64,000 bases of DNA from Micromonospora sp. NBC_01813 (lineage in GTDB: Bacteria; Actinomycetota; Actinomycetes; Mycobacteriales; Micromonosporaceae). The translations under genes and the position numbers were made by a program. Positions 50,612 to 60,098 of the stretch are shown here, one piece after another. The notes beneath the pieces are model-generated. The model was not told the origin of the DNA, ran no database searches, and saw only the letters and a list, made by a program, of their open reading frames with translations. The stretch is taken from positions 3,657,001-3,721,000 of the forward strand of contig NZ_CP109067.1 of NCBI RefSeq assembly GCF_035917335.1, in the 5' to 3' direction. The number at the start of each line of letters is the position of its first letter. Position 1 is the first letter of the stretch.

Positions 50612-51966
50612 CCGGCCGCGCCAGGTGCGGCGACCTCGGTCAGCGCGGCGACCGAGCCGCCGATGCGGGCCACGTCACCGAGCACCACGCCCAGCGCCCC
50701 CGCCGGGGCCAGGTACCGGGTGGCCGCGGCGGCGACCTCGTCGATGGTCACCGAGGCCAGCCGGGCAGTGTGCTCGGCGAGAAACTCCAACGGCAGGTCG
50801 AACCCGGCGTACGTGCTGGCCAGACCGGCCAGCCCGGCCTGCGTCGACATGCCCAACTGCAGGCTGCCGACCGCGTACTGCCGGGCCTGTTCCAGCTCGT
50901 CGGCCCCGGGCGGCAGCACCGCCAGCCGACCCAGCTCGTGCAGCGTCTCCAGCAGGGCCGGCGCGGTCACCTCGGTCGCCACGTCGGCGGCGAGCATCAG
51001 CACCGACCCGGCGACCGAATGCTCGACCATCGAATGCGGCCCGTAGCTGTAGCCCTTGTCCTCCCGGATGTTCTCCACCCAGCGCGACGAGAAGTAGCCG
51101 CCGAACACCATGTTCGCCAGCTGCAGCGCCGCGTGGTCCGGGTGCCGCCGGTCCACCGCCGGCAACGCGATCCGGATCGACGACTGCACCGACCCCGGCC
51201 GGTCGACCAGCAGCAGCGGTGCGGGCCGCGGATCGGGAGCGGGCGTGAGCGTCAGCTGCCGGCCGGCGCTGGTCCAGCCGGCCAACGCCGCCTCGGCGGT
51301 GTCCAGGGCGCGCTTGGGCGCGACGTCGCCGACCAGCACCAGGTGGGCCCCGGCCGGCCGCACCCGGTCGGCATGCAGGGCGCGCAGCCCGGCGGGGCGC
51401 ACCGCACGTACCTGGTCCGCCCCGGGCGTCGATTCGGCGTACGGGTGCCGACCGTACAGCCGGCGGGCCAGCGCCGTGCGGGCCAGGAACGCCGGCTGGC
51501 TCAACGCCACCTGGATCCGGTCGGCGAGCCGGTCACGCTCGATGGCCACCTCGCCGGCCGGATACGACGCACTGGTGAGCACCTCACCGAGCAGCTCCAG
51601 CATCCGTTTCAGCCCGGTGACCAGGCCGGCGCCGGCGACCAGCAGCCGGTCCGCGTCGACTCCGGCGGACAGTCCACCGCCGACCGCCTGCACCTCGGCG
51701 GCCAGCTCGACGCCGGAGCGTTCGGCGGTGCCGGAGAACAGGGTCTGGGACAGCACCGTCGCCCGGGCCAGCGGCGCGCGGGCGAACGGCACCCAGAGCC
51801 GGATCTCGACCAGCGGCACCGAGGGGCGGCGGATCGCGATCACCCGCAGCTCGTTGTCGAGCGTCCGCTCGGCGACCGTGGGCAACGGTGGCGTGCGGGT
51901 CGGTCCCAACGGCGGCAGCGGCCGCCGGACCCGGGTCGGCGTCTGCTCGGCCGTGTCGCTGCTCAC
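50608..51966 (-). CDS. M16-family peptidase-like subunit (no zinc motif)
   Basis: 452 aa. It has the two-half M16 architecture: RTPPLPTVAERTLDNELRVI, then IRLWVPFARAPLARATVLSQ where the zinc HxxEH helix would be, and LLVDRPGSVQSSIRIALPAV in the second half with YSYGPHSMVEHS. The HxxEH signature is absent, so it is the inactive partner of a heterodimer with the M16 protein encoded immediately upstream (4-base overlap). It is followed by nudC, also overlapping. Confidence 0.9.
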   Translation of the reverse strand: MSSDTAEQTPTRVRRPLPPLGPTRTPPLPTVAERTLDNELRVIAIRRPSVPLVEIRLWVPFARAPLARATVLSQTLFSGTAERSGVELAAEVQAVGGGLSAGVDADRLLVAGAGLVTGLKRMLELLGEVLTSASYPAGEVAIERDRLADRIQVALSQPAFLARTALARRLYGRHPYAESTPGADQVRAVRPAGLRALHADRVRPAGAHLVLVGDVAPKRALDTAEAALAGWTSAGRQLTLTPAPDPRPAPLLLVDRPGSVQSSIRIALPAVDRRHPDHAALQLANMVFGGYFSSRWVENIREDKGYSYGPHSMVEHSVAGSVLMLAADVATEVTAPALLETLHELGRLAVLPPGADELEQARQYAVGSLQLGMSTQAGLAGLASTYAGFDLPLEFLAEHTARLASVTIDEVAAAATRYLAPAGALGVVLGDVARIGGSVAALTEVAAPGAAG

Positions 51967-53270
51967 TGGGCGCCTCCGGGAACGACCTCGATCGCGGCCC
52001 GCCGCTGCGGTCGCAGCGCGGCGGCGGCCCGGCGGACCTGGTCCTCGGTGACCGCGCCGAGCAGCCGGGGCAGTTCGTTGATCAACTCTGGTGCGCCGCG
52101 CTGCTGCTCCAGCACCGCCATCCGCAGCCCCCGGCCGAGCACGCCGTCGGTGTCGCGCAGCAGATGGGTCGCCATCCGGGCCTGCACCCGGGCGAGCTCG
52201 CCCCGGGCGAACCCGTCGGTCGCCAACCGGTCGACCTCCTCGTCCACGGCGGTGAGCACCTTGTCGACGTCGCCGCCGGGCGGCAGATGCGCCTGCAGCA
52301 CCAGCGCCGACGGGTCCCGCACGTCGAACGGCTCCCCTTCGAAGCTGAGATAGCCGCCGACGCTGGTCACCGACCGGTCACCGCGGACCAGGCGATCCAC
52401 CAGCCGGGCCGCGTCGCCGTCGGTCAACACCTCGGCGAGCACCACGTACGGCAGGTAGGCGTCCAGGTCGGCGATCGGATCCGGCACCCGCCAGGCAGCC
52501 GCGACCGCGGGCAGCGGCGCCAGCGGGTCGGGGTAGGACTGCCGCCGCTCGGCGGTCAGGTCCGGCTCGGCGAAGCTCGGCCGGGGCGGCGCCGGCCGGG
52601 CCGGCACGTCACCGAAGTGCCGCTCGACGAGCTCGGTGGCGACGGCCACGTCGAAGTCCCCGGCGACGGCGAGCACCGCGTTGCCGCAGGCGTAGTAGCG
52701 GGTGAAGAACTCGGCCGCCTCGCCTACCGTGGCACTGTCCAGATCGACGAAGGACCCGTACCCGTCGTGCGCGTTGGGGAAAGTGTCGAACATCACCGGC
52801 GGCAGGTGCAGCCAGGGAAACCCGCCGTACGGCCGGTTCAGCACGTTGACCCGGATCTCCTCCTTGACCACGTCGACCTGGTTGCGCAGGTTCTCCTCGG
52901 TCAACTGTGGGCCGCGCATCCGGTCGGCCTCCAGGAACAGCGCCCGTTCCAGCGCGTTGCTCGGCAGCACCTCGTAGTAGTCGGTGTAGTCCAGATGGGT
53001 GCTGCCGTTGAACGTCCCGCCGGAGCCCTGCACATGACGGAAGTGCGCCAGCTTCGGCAGATTCTCCGAACCCTGGAACATCAGATGTTCGAACAGGTGC
53101 GCGAAACCGGTCCGGCCCGGCGGCTCGGAACGGATCCCGACGTCGTAGACGACCGCCACGCCGACCACCGGCGCGCTGCGGTCGGGCGCGAGGACCACCC
53201 GCAGGCCGTTGGCGAGAGTGAACCGCTCCACCGGGTACGCGGTCGCCGGAATCCGTACTGTTCGCGCCAC
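51963..53270 (-). CDS. M16-family zinc peptidase (active subunit)
   Basis: 435 aa. The inverted zinc motif is H58-x-x-E61-H62 in TGFAHLFEHLMFQGSENLP, and the distal Glu lies in ENLRNQVDVVKEEIRV. The R/Y substrate-gripping motif of M16B enzymes is suggested by RLVDRLVRGDRSVTSVGGYL. It pairs with the downstream zinc-less homologue, like the processing peptidases of the family. First gene of the operon M16 active, M16 inactive, nudC. The substrate is not known. Confidence 0.92.
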   Translation of the reverse strand: MARTVRIPATAYPVERFTLANGLRVVLAPDRSAPVVGVAVVYDVGIRSEPPGRTGFAHLFEHLMFQGSENLPKLAHFRHVQGSGGTFNGSTHLDYTDYYEVLPSNALERALFLEADRMRGPQLTEENLRNQVDVVKEEIRVNVLNRPYGGFPWLHLPPVMFDTFPNAHDGYGSFVDLDSATVGEAAEFFTRYYACGNAVLAVAGDFDVAVATELVERHFGDVPARPAPPRPSFAEPDLTAERRQSYPDPLAPLPAVAAAWRVPDPIADLDAYLPYVVLAEVLTDGDAARLVDRLVRGDRSVTSVGGYLSFEGEPFDVRDPSALVLQAHLPPGGDVDKVLTAVDEEVDRLATDGFARGELARVQARMATHLLRDTDGVLGRGLRMAVLEQQRGAPELINELPRLLGAVTEDQVRRAAAALRPQRRAAIEVVPGGAQ

Positions 53271-53316
53271 GGACCGACCCTAACCTGTCGGCCCCCTGCC
53301 CCGGAGGGGCAGCGGA

Positions 53317-54285
53317 TCATTCGACGCGAACCGATGCGTACAGGTCCTCGACCACCCAGTCGAGTTGACGGTGGGTGCCCGGGATGGAGACGAACAGCAC
53401 CGCGGCGGTCGGCCGCCCCACGTCGATGCAGGCCACCGCCACCAGCTCGTCGGTGGCCTGCAGGCCCGGTTGGGTGAAGTGCAGCCGGAACACGGTCAGC
53501 CAGGCCGGTCGGCCGCCGAGGGTGGTGCGCTCGTCGCGGATCGGATCCATCCGGTTGGGCTGCGGGTAGTACTCGGCCCGCACGTCGGCGGCCACCTGCC
53601 GACCCACGCATTCCAGGTCGAGGGTGAGCGCGTCGTTCTCGGCGAACGGCACGGCGGCCGACAGGATCGAGGCGTGGTAGTCGCTGAACCCGTTGTAGCG
53701 CTCCTCGGTGACGAAATGCTGGCCCATCTTGTACGGCACCTGCAGTGATCCGGCGTTCCACACCACCCGCCACGGCTGCCACGGTTCGCCGTACTGGCGG
53801 TAGGAGATGCCGGCGTCCGGGTCGACGGTGCGCGGCGTGTCCGACGCCGACGGGTCCGGCGCCGGGCCCGACGGAGCTGGGTCCGACGGAGCTGGAGTAG
53901 CCGGAGCTGGAGTAGCCGGAGCTGGAGTCGCCGGCGGCGTCTCCTCGGCCGGCGCGCCGGTCGGTCCGGGGCACAGCTGGGCCAGCGGAGGCCGCACGTC
54001 GGGCGGCGGTGCCGGGCTCCGCAGCGGACCCGCGTTGCCCGACAGCGCCAACGCCAGCACGACCGCCAGACCGGCGGCGAGGATCAACCCGGCGGCACCG
54101 CCGAACCACCACAGCCGGGCGGAGCCCCGCCCACCGGGCGGCGGCACCGGCGGGACGTCCGATCCCGAGGCCGGGACGCCACCTGATGGCGCAGGGTACG
54201 GCGAGCCGGTCCGGGTGACCGTGCCGGCGGCCCAGTCCACGGCGGCCCCGGACGGTGGCCGGGCGGGTGGCGGCGTGGCAGACAT
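53317..54285 (-). CDS. Pro-rich membrane-anchored hypothetical protein
   Basis: 322 aa. A Pro/Gly-rich cytoplasmic stretch (1-57) is followed by one membrane helix (WWFGGAAGLILAAGLAVVLA), a Pro/Ala linker built of TPAPA repeats, and a globular exported domain from about residue 155 (ISYRQYGEPWQPWRVVWNAG to DWVVEDLYASVRVE) with one Cys pair (ECVG and VACID). The outer domain has no catalytic motif. It resembles extracytoplasmic proteins often encoded near secretion or peptidase genes. Function unknown. Confidence 0.8.
   Translation of the reverse strand: MSATPPPARPPSGAAVDWAAGTVTRTGSPYPAPSGGVPASGSDVPPVPPPGGRGSARLWWFGGAAGLILAAGLAVVLALALSGNAGPLRSPAPPPDVRPPLAQLCPGPTGAPAEETPPATPAPATPAPATPAPSDPAPSGPAPDPSASDTPRTVDPDAGISYRQYGEPWQPWRVVWNAGSLQVPYKMGQHFVTEERYNGFSDYHASILSAAVPFAENDALTLDLECVGRQVAADVRAEYYPQPNRMDPIRDERTTLGGRPAWLTVFRLHFTQPGLQATDELVAVACIDVGRPTAAVLFVSIPGTHRQLDWVVEDLYASVRVE
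53888..53932 (-). repeat. 15-bp tandem repeat in Pro-rich linker
   Basis: Three copies of GGAGCTGGAGTAGCC (third copy has one change), encoding repeated APATP on the minus strand in the linker of the membrane-anchored protein. The copy number is likely to vary between strains. Confidence 0.85.
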
Positions 54286-54354
54286 CTCCGTTAGTGAAGC
54301 ACCTCCCGGCGAGGAAACCGGCAGCGCCCCGCGTCAGCCCGGGTGTGCCGTGGG

Positions 54355-54555
54355 TCAGCCCGCGTCCGACGCGCCGAGATCGGCGGCGACCCTGGCTGGT
54401 TCGGGCGCGTGCAACTCGACCACGCCAGGGGCGTCGGTGGCGATCGGGCCGGCGTACCAGGGGGTGACGACGGTGACCAGCGCCAGCAACACACCGAGCA
54501 GCGCGACCCCGACGACGAACAGGATCTCCCGTGTCGCGCTGGTGTCGGTGACCAT
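54355..54555 (-). CDS. Small single-pass membrane protein
   Basis: 66 aa from the ATG at 54555 (MVTDTSATREILFVVGVALL). One hydrophobic helix (LFVVGVALLGVLLALVTVVT) is followed by a short outer segment, PWYAGPIATDAPGVVELHAP. No family is recognised. The frame is open further upstream but without family-like sequence. It is 70 bases upstream of the Pro-rich membrane protein gene and could be co-transcribed. Confidence 0.6.
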   Translation of the reverse strand: MVTDTSATREILFVVGVALLGVLLALVTVVTPWYAGPIATDAPGVVELHAPEPARVAADLGASDAG

Positions 54556-54877
54556 GCCCACCAGACCTCCCTGCCGGTCGCGACCGAAGCCCCGTACCCG
54601 GACGCCACCGACAGGATCCCGACATCGGGCGTGGCGTGCAGTCAGCCATCGGACCAAAAGCGTGAATGTCTCGCGGATCCGGCCGACCGGACGACGATGC
54701 CCACTCATCCGTCCGGCTCGATCAATTGGCGATCCCGCCGATCCGACTCAGCCACTCGGCCGAACCCGGCGACGCGTCAACCCGAGTCAGTTGGGGTACG
54801 AGTCCGGGAAATGGCCACCAGTACGGTCGGCGAACCCGCCGAACCGGTGCGGCCGGACACACCACGAGGAGGCGCCC
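54556..54877. other. Divergent intergenic region before GH15-zwf operon
   Basis: About 320 bases separating leftward membrane-protein genes from the rightward GH15 operon. It should contain both promoters; no clear boxes, hairpins or ORF with a ribosome site are visible. Confidence 0.45.
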
Positions 54878-56734
54878 ATGACGGACCAGCTGGCGGAGAT
54901 CGCGGCCCGTCCACTACCCAAGTTGACCGACGGCTACCCGGACATCGCCGACCACGGTCTGATCGGCGACGGCCAGACCGCCGCCCTGGTCGGCGTGGAT
55001 GCCACCGTACGGTGGCTCTGCCTGCCCCGGTTCGACGGCCCGGCGCTGTTCGCCGCGCTGCTCGACGCCGACCACGGCGGAGCCTGGACGCTGCGGCCGG
55101 CCGGACTGCGCGGGGTCCGCCAGGAGTACCTGCCGGACACCGCCGTGCTGCGTACCGAACTGCACACCGCCACCGGGCGGCTGGAGGTCCGCGATGCGCT
55201 ACTGGTCAGCGGCGGCGACGACCTGCACGGATCTCCCGAGCTCGGCGCCCACTGCGGCGAACTCGCCCGGCTGGTCACCGTCACCGACGGCGAGGTCGAC
55301 CTGGAGATCGGCCTGACCGGCCGGGGCGGGCTGCGCCCGAACGCCGGTGCCGAGGAGATCCGCATCGACTTTCCCGCCGGCGACGGGACACCGCTACGGC
55401 TCACCGCCAGCCGGCCCGTACCCGGGCTCGACCGGCTCGCCGGTCGGATCCGGTTGACCGCCGGTGAACGGCTCGGACTGGTGTTGCGCTGGGCCGACGG
55501 GCCGACCCGCAACCGCGACGCGGACCAGGTCGCCGCCGCGATCGAGCGCACCGCCGCCGCCTGGCGCCGGTGGAGCCAACAGATCAACTTCACCGGTCCG
55601 CAGACGGAGCTGGTCCGGCGCAGCGCCATCACGCTCAAACTCTGCGACGACCACGACAGCGGCGCGGTGGTCGCCGCCCCGACGTCGTCGCTGCCCGAGG
55701 CGATCGGCGGGGAACGCAACTGGGACTACCGGTTCACCTGGGTACGCGACGCCGCGTACACGGTCTACGCGCTGCGCCGGGTCGGTCTGACCACCGAGGC
55801 GGACTCGTTCCTGTCCTGGGTGCTGCGGGCCTGCACCCGCGACGGGCGGCCACACGTGCTCTACACCCTCGACGGCACCCAACCGACCACCGAGCGGATC
55901 GACCCCGACCTGGCCGGCTACCGCGGATCGCGCCCGGTGCGCTGGGGCAACGCGGCGGCCGACCAGGTCCAGCACGACGTGTACGGCGAGATCCTCGACT
56001 GTGCCTGGCAGTGGGCGCGGGCCGGCGGCGACATCGACGAACGGCGGTGGGCGAAGTTGACCCAGCTCGGCCAGTCGGCGCTGGACAACTGGCGTACCCC
56101 CGATCACGGCATCTGGGAGATCCGCCAGGAGGGCCGCCCGTTCACCTACTCGGTGGCGATGTGCCAGGTGGCGGCCGACCGGATGGCCCGGATGGCGACC
56201 GCCACCGGACGACGCGACGAGGTCGAGCCCTGGCGGCGAGCCGCCGGTGAGATCCGCGACGCGCTGCTCACCGAGGCGTGGGACGACGACGCCGGCCACT
56301 TCACCGAGCACCTCGGCCAGCCTGGCACGCTCGACGCCAGCCTGCTCGCGCTGCCGCTGCGCCGGGTGGTCGACCCGGCCGACCCGCGGATGGTCGCCAC
56401 CGTCGACGCGGTGCAGCGCCGCCTCGGCGCCGGTGGTGACCTGCTCTACCGCTACCTGCCCGACGAGTCACCGGACGGGTTGGCCGGCGACGAGGGCGCC
56501 TTCCTGCTCTGCTCCTTCTGGTGGGTGGACAATCTCGCCGGCAGCGGGCAGCTGGACCGGGCCAACGAGCTGTTCGACCAGCTCTGCTCCCGGGTCAACC
56601 ACGTGGGGCTGCTACCCGAGCAGATCGACCCCGCGACCGGGGCCTTCCTGGGAAACTTCCCGCAGGCGTTCAGCCACATCGGGTTGATCAGCAGCGCGGT
56701 CAACCTGGCCCGGTACGGAGGGAAGCGCCCGTGA
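54878..56734 (+). CDS. GH15-family glycoside hydrolase (glucoamylase/trehalase-like)
   Basis: 618 aa from the ATG at 54878, with GAGGAGG upstream; the frame stays open far upstream but that part is not family-like. The N-terminal beta domain (YPDIADHGLIGDGQTAALVG) precedes an alpha/alpha barrel with ERNWDYRFTWVRDAAYTVYA, DHGIWEIRQEGRPFTYSVAM and, near residue 580, the catalytic-base region GLLPEQIDPATGAFLGNFPQ. GH15 enzymes release glucose from alpha-glucans or trehalose; the mycobacterial trehalase is of this family. Its overlap with zwf suggests feeding the pentose phosphate pathway. Confidence 0.92.
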   Translation: MTDQLAEIAARPLPKLTDGYPDIADHGLIGDGQTAALVGVDATVRWLCLPRFDGPALFAALLDADHGGAWTLRPAGLRGVRQEYLPDTAVLRTELHTATGRLEVRDALLVSGGDDLHGSPELGAHCGELARLVTVTDGEVDLEIGLTGRGGLRPNAGAEEIRIDFPAGDGTPLRLTASRPVPGLDRLAGRIRLTAGERLGLVLRWADGPTRNRDADQVAAAIERTAAAWRRWSQQINFTGPQTELVRRSAITLKLCDDHDSGAVVAAPTSSLPEAIGGERNWDYRFTWVRDAAYTVYALRRVGLTTEADSFLSWVLRACTRDGRPHVLYTLDGTQPTTERIDPDLAGYRGSRPVRWGNAAADQVQHDVYGEILDCAWQWARAGGDIDERRWAKLTQLGQSALDNWRTPDHGIWEIRQEGRPFTYSVAMCQVAADRMARMATATGRRDEVEPWRRAAGEIRDALLTEAWDDDAGHFTEHLGQPGTLDASLLALPLRRVVDPADPRMVATVDAVQRRLGAGGDLLYRYLPDESPDGLAGDEGAFLLCSFWWVDNLAGSGQLDRANELFDQLCSRVNHVGLLPEQIDPATGAFLGNFPQAFSHIGLISSAVNLARYGGKRP

Positions 56735-58131
56735 CAGCGAACGTGATCGTGCTCGGCGCCACCGGCGACCTGACCACCCGCTACCTGCTGCCCGGCCTGG
56801 CGCAGCTGCGCGAACTCGGCCGACCGGCCGGCGGGCTACGGATCATCGGGGTGGCCCGCGACGAGATCGACGAACGGACCTTCCGGCAGCAGATCGGTGC
56901 GGCGCTACGCGAACACGCCCCCACGGTGGCCGACAAGGCCCGCGCCGCGCTGGCCGACACGGCCGGCTACCTGTCCGGCGACGTCACCGACCCGGAGGTG
57001 CTGGCCACCGCGCTGCGCGCGGCCCGCACCGGCGAACACGCGAGTCAGGGCGACGATCCGGTGGTGGTCTACCTGGCGTTGCCGCACGGACTGTTCGAAC
57101 GGGTCGCGATCGCGTTGGGTCGCTGTGACCTGCCACCCGGGATCCGGGTGGTGGTGGAGAAGCCGTTCGGTGAGGACCTGGCCAGCGCCCGCCGGCTCAA
57201 CACCGTGCTGCATCAGGTGCTGCCGGACGACCGGGTGTTCCGGGTGGACCACTTCCTGGCCAAGCAGACTGTGCTGAACCTGCTCGGGCTGCGGTTCGCC
57301 AACCGGGTGCTGGAACCGCTGTGGAGCAACACGCACATCACCGGCATCGACATCGTCTTCGACGAGACGGTCGACGCGCAGGGGCGGGCCAGCTACTACG
57401 ACCACGCGGGCGCCTTGCGGGACATGGTGCAGAACCACCTGCTGCAGCTGTTGACCCTGGTGGCGATGGAGCCGCCGCTGACCATCGACCCGGCCGACCT
57501 GGCGGTACGCAAACGCGACGTGCTGCGGGCGGTCCGCCCGATCCGCGACGCCGACGTGGGCCGCTGCACCGTCCGGGGCCGCTACACCGCCGGCACCGTC
57601 CACGGCCGGCGCGGCGAGCGGACCGTGGCCAGCTACGTCGACGGTGCCGGCGTCGACCCGGCGCGGGACACCGAGACGTACGCCGAGCTCACCGTCTACA
57701 TCGACAACTGGCGGTGGTCGGGGGTGCCGTTCCGGTTGCGTACCGGCAAGGCGTTGGCCGCCGACCGGCGGGAGATCGTGGTCCGCTTCGCCGACGTGCC
57801 ACACGCGATCTTCGCCGACCGGGACAGTCAGTGCAACGAGCTGCGGCTGCAACTCGACCCGGACCGGATGTCGCTGCGGCTCAACGTCAACGGCATCGGG
57901 GATCCGTTCGACCTGGAGCCGGTCGAGTTGGTCACCGAACTGGCCAGTCAGGCACCCAGCCCGTACGGGCAGCTGCTGCTGGCCATCATCGACGGTGACA
58001 CCCGGCTGTCCGCGCAGGCGCAGGAGGCCGAGGAGAGTTGGCGGATCATCGAACCGGTCCTGGACGGCTGGGCCGCCGGCCGGTCGCCGTTGCTGGACTA
58101 CCCGGCCGGCAGCGGTGGCCCGACCGGGTAG
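56731..58131 (+). CDS. zwf: Glucose-6-phosphate dehydrogenase
   Basis: 466 aa from the GTG at 56731, overlapping the GH15 stop (GTGA). The NADP-binding loop is VIVLGATGDLTTRYLLPGLA; EKPFGEDL and the active-site segment VDHFLAKQTVLNLLGLRFAN (normally RIDHYLGKE) are present, though with Gly to Ala and Glu to Gln changes around the catalytic Lys. The C-terminal beta sheet domain follows. It oxidises glucose 6-phosphate and yields NADPH. No gnd or opcA gene is near, so it is perhaps a second zwf paired with the glucosidase. Confidence 0.92.
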   Translation: MTANVIVLGATGDLTTRYLLPGLAQLRELGRPAGGLRIIGVARDEIDERTFRQQIGAALREHAPTVADKARAALADTAGYLSGDVTDPEVLATALRAARTGEHASQGDDPVVVYLALPHGLFERVAIALGRCDLPPGIRVVVEKPFGEDLASARRLNTVLHQVLPDDRVFRVDHFLAKQTVLNLLGLRFANRVLEPLWSNTHITGIDIVFDETVDAQGRASYYDHAGALRDMVQNHLLQLLTLVAMEPPLTIDPADLAVRKRDVLRAVRPIRDADVGRCTVRGRYTAGTVHGRRGERTVASYVDGAGVDPARDTETYAELTVYIDNWRWSGVPFRLRTGKALAADRREIVVRFADVPHAIFADRDSQCNELRLQLDPDRMSLRLNVNGIGDPFDLEPVELVTELASQAPSPYGQLLLAIIDGDTRLSAQAQEAEESWRIIEPVLDGWAAGRSPLLDYPAGSGGPTG

Positions 58132-58159
58132 TCGACGAACGTGGTTGGTGTCGGTCGGG

Positions 58160-59479
58160 TCAGCGGGCCGCAGGGCGGCGGGCCGCTGCTGCCGGCCGGC
58201 GGCGGCCGCCCGGACGACGACCCGGCCGGTTGGCCCCGCCAGCGGCGGCCGACGGACGGGCCGGTGCGGCGGCGACCGTCACCGGCACCCCGCTCGGCGT
58301 ACGCGCCCCGGTGACCCGGGCGAGCTCGCCGTCACCCGGACGCACCCACACCAGCTCCGGACGGATCTTCGCCGCGGCGAAGAGCCGGTCCATCTCGCGG
58401 CGCTGCTCGGGCAGCACCAGGGTGGCCACCATCCCGGTCGCGCCGGCCCGGGCGGTGCGCCCGCCCCGGTGCAGGTAGTCCTTGTGGTCGGCCGGCGGGT
58501 CCACGTTGACCACCAGGTCGAGGTCGTCGATGTGGATACCCCGGGCCGCGACGTCGGTGGCGACCAGCGCGGTGATCTGCCCGGACTTGAACTGCTCCAG
58601 GATCCGGTTGCGCTGGCCCTGGGACTTGCCGCCGTGCAGGGCCGCGGCCCGCACCCCGCTGGCGAGCAGCTGGCGGGCCAGCCGGTCGGCGCGGTGCTTC
58701 GTACCGATGAACATGATGACCCGGCCGTCGCGGGCCGCGATCGCCGCCGCGGCGGCCGGCTTGTCGGCGGCCGAGACGTTGAGCATGTGGTGGGTCATCG
58801 CGCTGACCGTGGCGGTGCCCGGGTCGACCTGGTGCGACACCGGGTTGCTGAGGAACTCGCGGACCAGCCGGTCGACCCCACGGTCCAGGGTGGCCGAGAA
58901 GAGCATCCGCTGCCCGCCCGGCGCCACCTGGCGCAGGATCATGGTGACCTGCGGGAGGAAGCCCATGTCGGCCATCTGGTCGGCCTCGTCCAGCACCGCG
59001 ACGGTGACGTCCTCGAGCCGGCAGGCGCCCCGGTTGACCAGGTCGTTGAGCCGGCCCGGGGTGGCGACGACGATCTCCGCGCCGGAGCGCAACGCGTCCG
59101 ACTGGCGGCCCAGCGACATGCCGCCGACGACGGTGACGCAGCGCAGTTTGGCGGCCCGCGCGTACGGCTCGATCGCGGCGGTCACCTGCTGGGCCAGCTC
59201 ACGGGTGGGGACCAGGACCAGGGCCAGCGGGCGGCCCGGCCGGGCCCGACGCCCGGCGGTGCGGACGACCAGTGGCAGGCCGAAGGCGAGCGTCTTACCG
59301 GAGCCGGTGCGGCCCCGGCCGAGGACGTCGCGACCGGCCAGTGAGTCGGGCAGCGTCGCGGACTGGATCGGGAACGGCTCGTTGATGCCGTTGGCGGTCA
59401 GCGCGGCGAGCAGGCTGGCCGGCAGCCCGAAATCGGCGAACGACGCCGATTGGGCAGGGTTCAGTGTGGCGGTGCTCAT
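58160..59479 (-). CDS. DEAD-box RNA helicase (RhlE-like)
   Basis: 439 aa. All SF2 motifs are visible: Q-motif (INEPFPIQSATLPD), GRTGSGKT, PTRELAQQV, TPGRLND, DEADQMADMGF, SATL, VATDVAARGIHID and HRGGRTARAG. The last 60 residues are Ala/Arg/Pro-rich, a likely RNA-binding tail. Such helicases remodel structured RNA, often in the cold. A cold-shock protein gene lies 180 bases upstream on the same strand, consistent with a shared role. Confidence 0.94.
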   Translation of the reverse strand: MSTATLNPAQSASFADFGLPASLLAALTANGINEPFPIQSATLPDSLAGRDVLGRGRTGSGKTLAFGLPLVVRTAGRRARPGRPLALVLVPTRELAQQVTAAIEPYARAAKLRCVTVVGGMSLGRQSDALRSGAEIVVATPGRLNDLVNRGACRLEDVTVAVLDEADQMADMGFLPQVTMILRQVAPGGQRMLFSATLDRGVDRLVREFLSNPVSHQVDPGTATVSAMTHHMLNVSAADKPAAAAAIAARDGRVIMFIGTKHRADRLARQLLASGVRAAALHGGKSQGQRNRILEQFKSGQITALVATDVAARGIHIDDLDLVVNVDPPADHKDYLHRGGRTARAGATGMVATLVLPEQRREMDRLFAAAKIRPELVWVRPGDGELARVTGARTPSGVPVTVAAAPARPSAAAGGANRPGRRPGGRRRPAAAARRPAAR

Positions 59480-59605
59480 GATCGGAAAGACCTTCCGCTA
59501 GTTGGCACGTAGCGAGGAAGGCGCCAGGCGGCAGGGCCGCCGGCGGTCACAAGCACGAACCAGGATGCAACAGGATGTGACACGAATCAGAATCTGACCT
59601 GCCGA

Positions 59606-59639
59606 GGTCCGGCCCCCACCAGTCGGCGGGAGCCGGACC
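59606..59639 (-). terminator. Hairpin terminator after cold-shock gene
   Basis: GGTCCGGC and GCCGGACC arms with further inner pairing, 17 bases after the csp stop in the direction of transcription. T-rich sequence (GATTCTGATTCG) follows. Confidence 0.65.
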
Positions 59640-59655
59640 GCACGCACAGGGTGTT

Positions 59656-59859
59656 TCAGAGCGGGCGGATGTTCGCCGCCTGCGGGCCCTTCTGGCCCTG
59701 GGTGATCTCGAACTCGACCCGCTGGTTCTCGTCCAGGCTCCGGTAGCCGGAGGACTGGATGGCCGAGAAGTGGGCGAACACGTCGGCGCCGCCCTCATCC
59801 GGGGTGATGAAGCCGAAGCCCTTGTCCGCGTTGAACCACTTGACGGTGCCTACTGCCAT
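59656..59859 (-). CDS. Cold-shock protein (CspA family)
   Basis: 67 aa from the ATG at 59859 ([20 protein letters not shown]); an ATG three codons upstream sits too close to the ribosome site. RNP1 is KGFGFI and RNP2 VFAHF. It is a single OB-fold nucleic-acid chaperone of usual length. The leader is over 100 bases if transcribed from the region before 59990, as is common for cold-regulated genes. Confidence 0.96.
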   Translation of the reverse strand: MAVGTVKWFNADKGFGFITPDEGGADVFAHFSAIQSSGYRSLDENQRVEFEITQGQKGPQAANIRPL

Positions 59860-59990
59860 GTAACTCATTCTCCTTGACGGAACGATCGGTCCCGAGACTG
59901 CCTGCGGGCCGATGGAAGATCCACGCTGCTACGCGGATCGGCGTCGCGGTGCTGATCGCCCCATCCGGAACTGAGCCCGGACACAACAAA

Positions 59991-60021
59991 GAGCGCCTGG
60001 GCCGAGACCCCACAGGCGCTC
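59991..60021 (-). terminator. Intrinsic terminator after adnB
   Basis: On the minus strand GAGCGCCTG pairs with CAGGCGCTC, with inner GGG/CCC, followed by TTTGTTGTG. It lies 80 bases after the adnB stop and before the csp gene. Confidence 0.85.
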
Positions 60022-60098
60022 GCACTGTCACTGTGACCGGCCGGCCGGGCGAACCCGGGGACGGCACGGGGAACCAAAACTGCAACAACGCCAGGCTA

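Noticed and set aside
53807-54877. N-terminal extension of the GH15 frame
   Set aside because: Low-complexity antisense of two membrane-protein genes; a clear ribosome site precedes the ATG at 54878.
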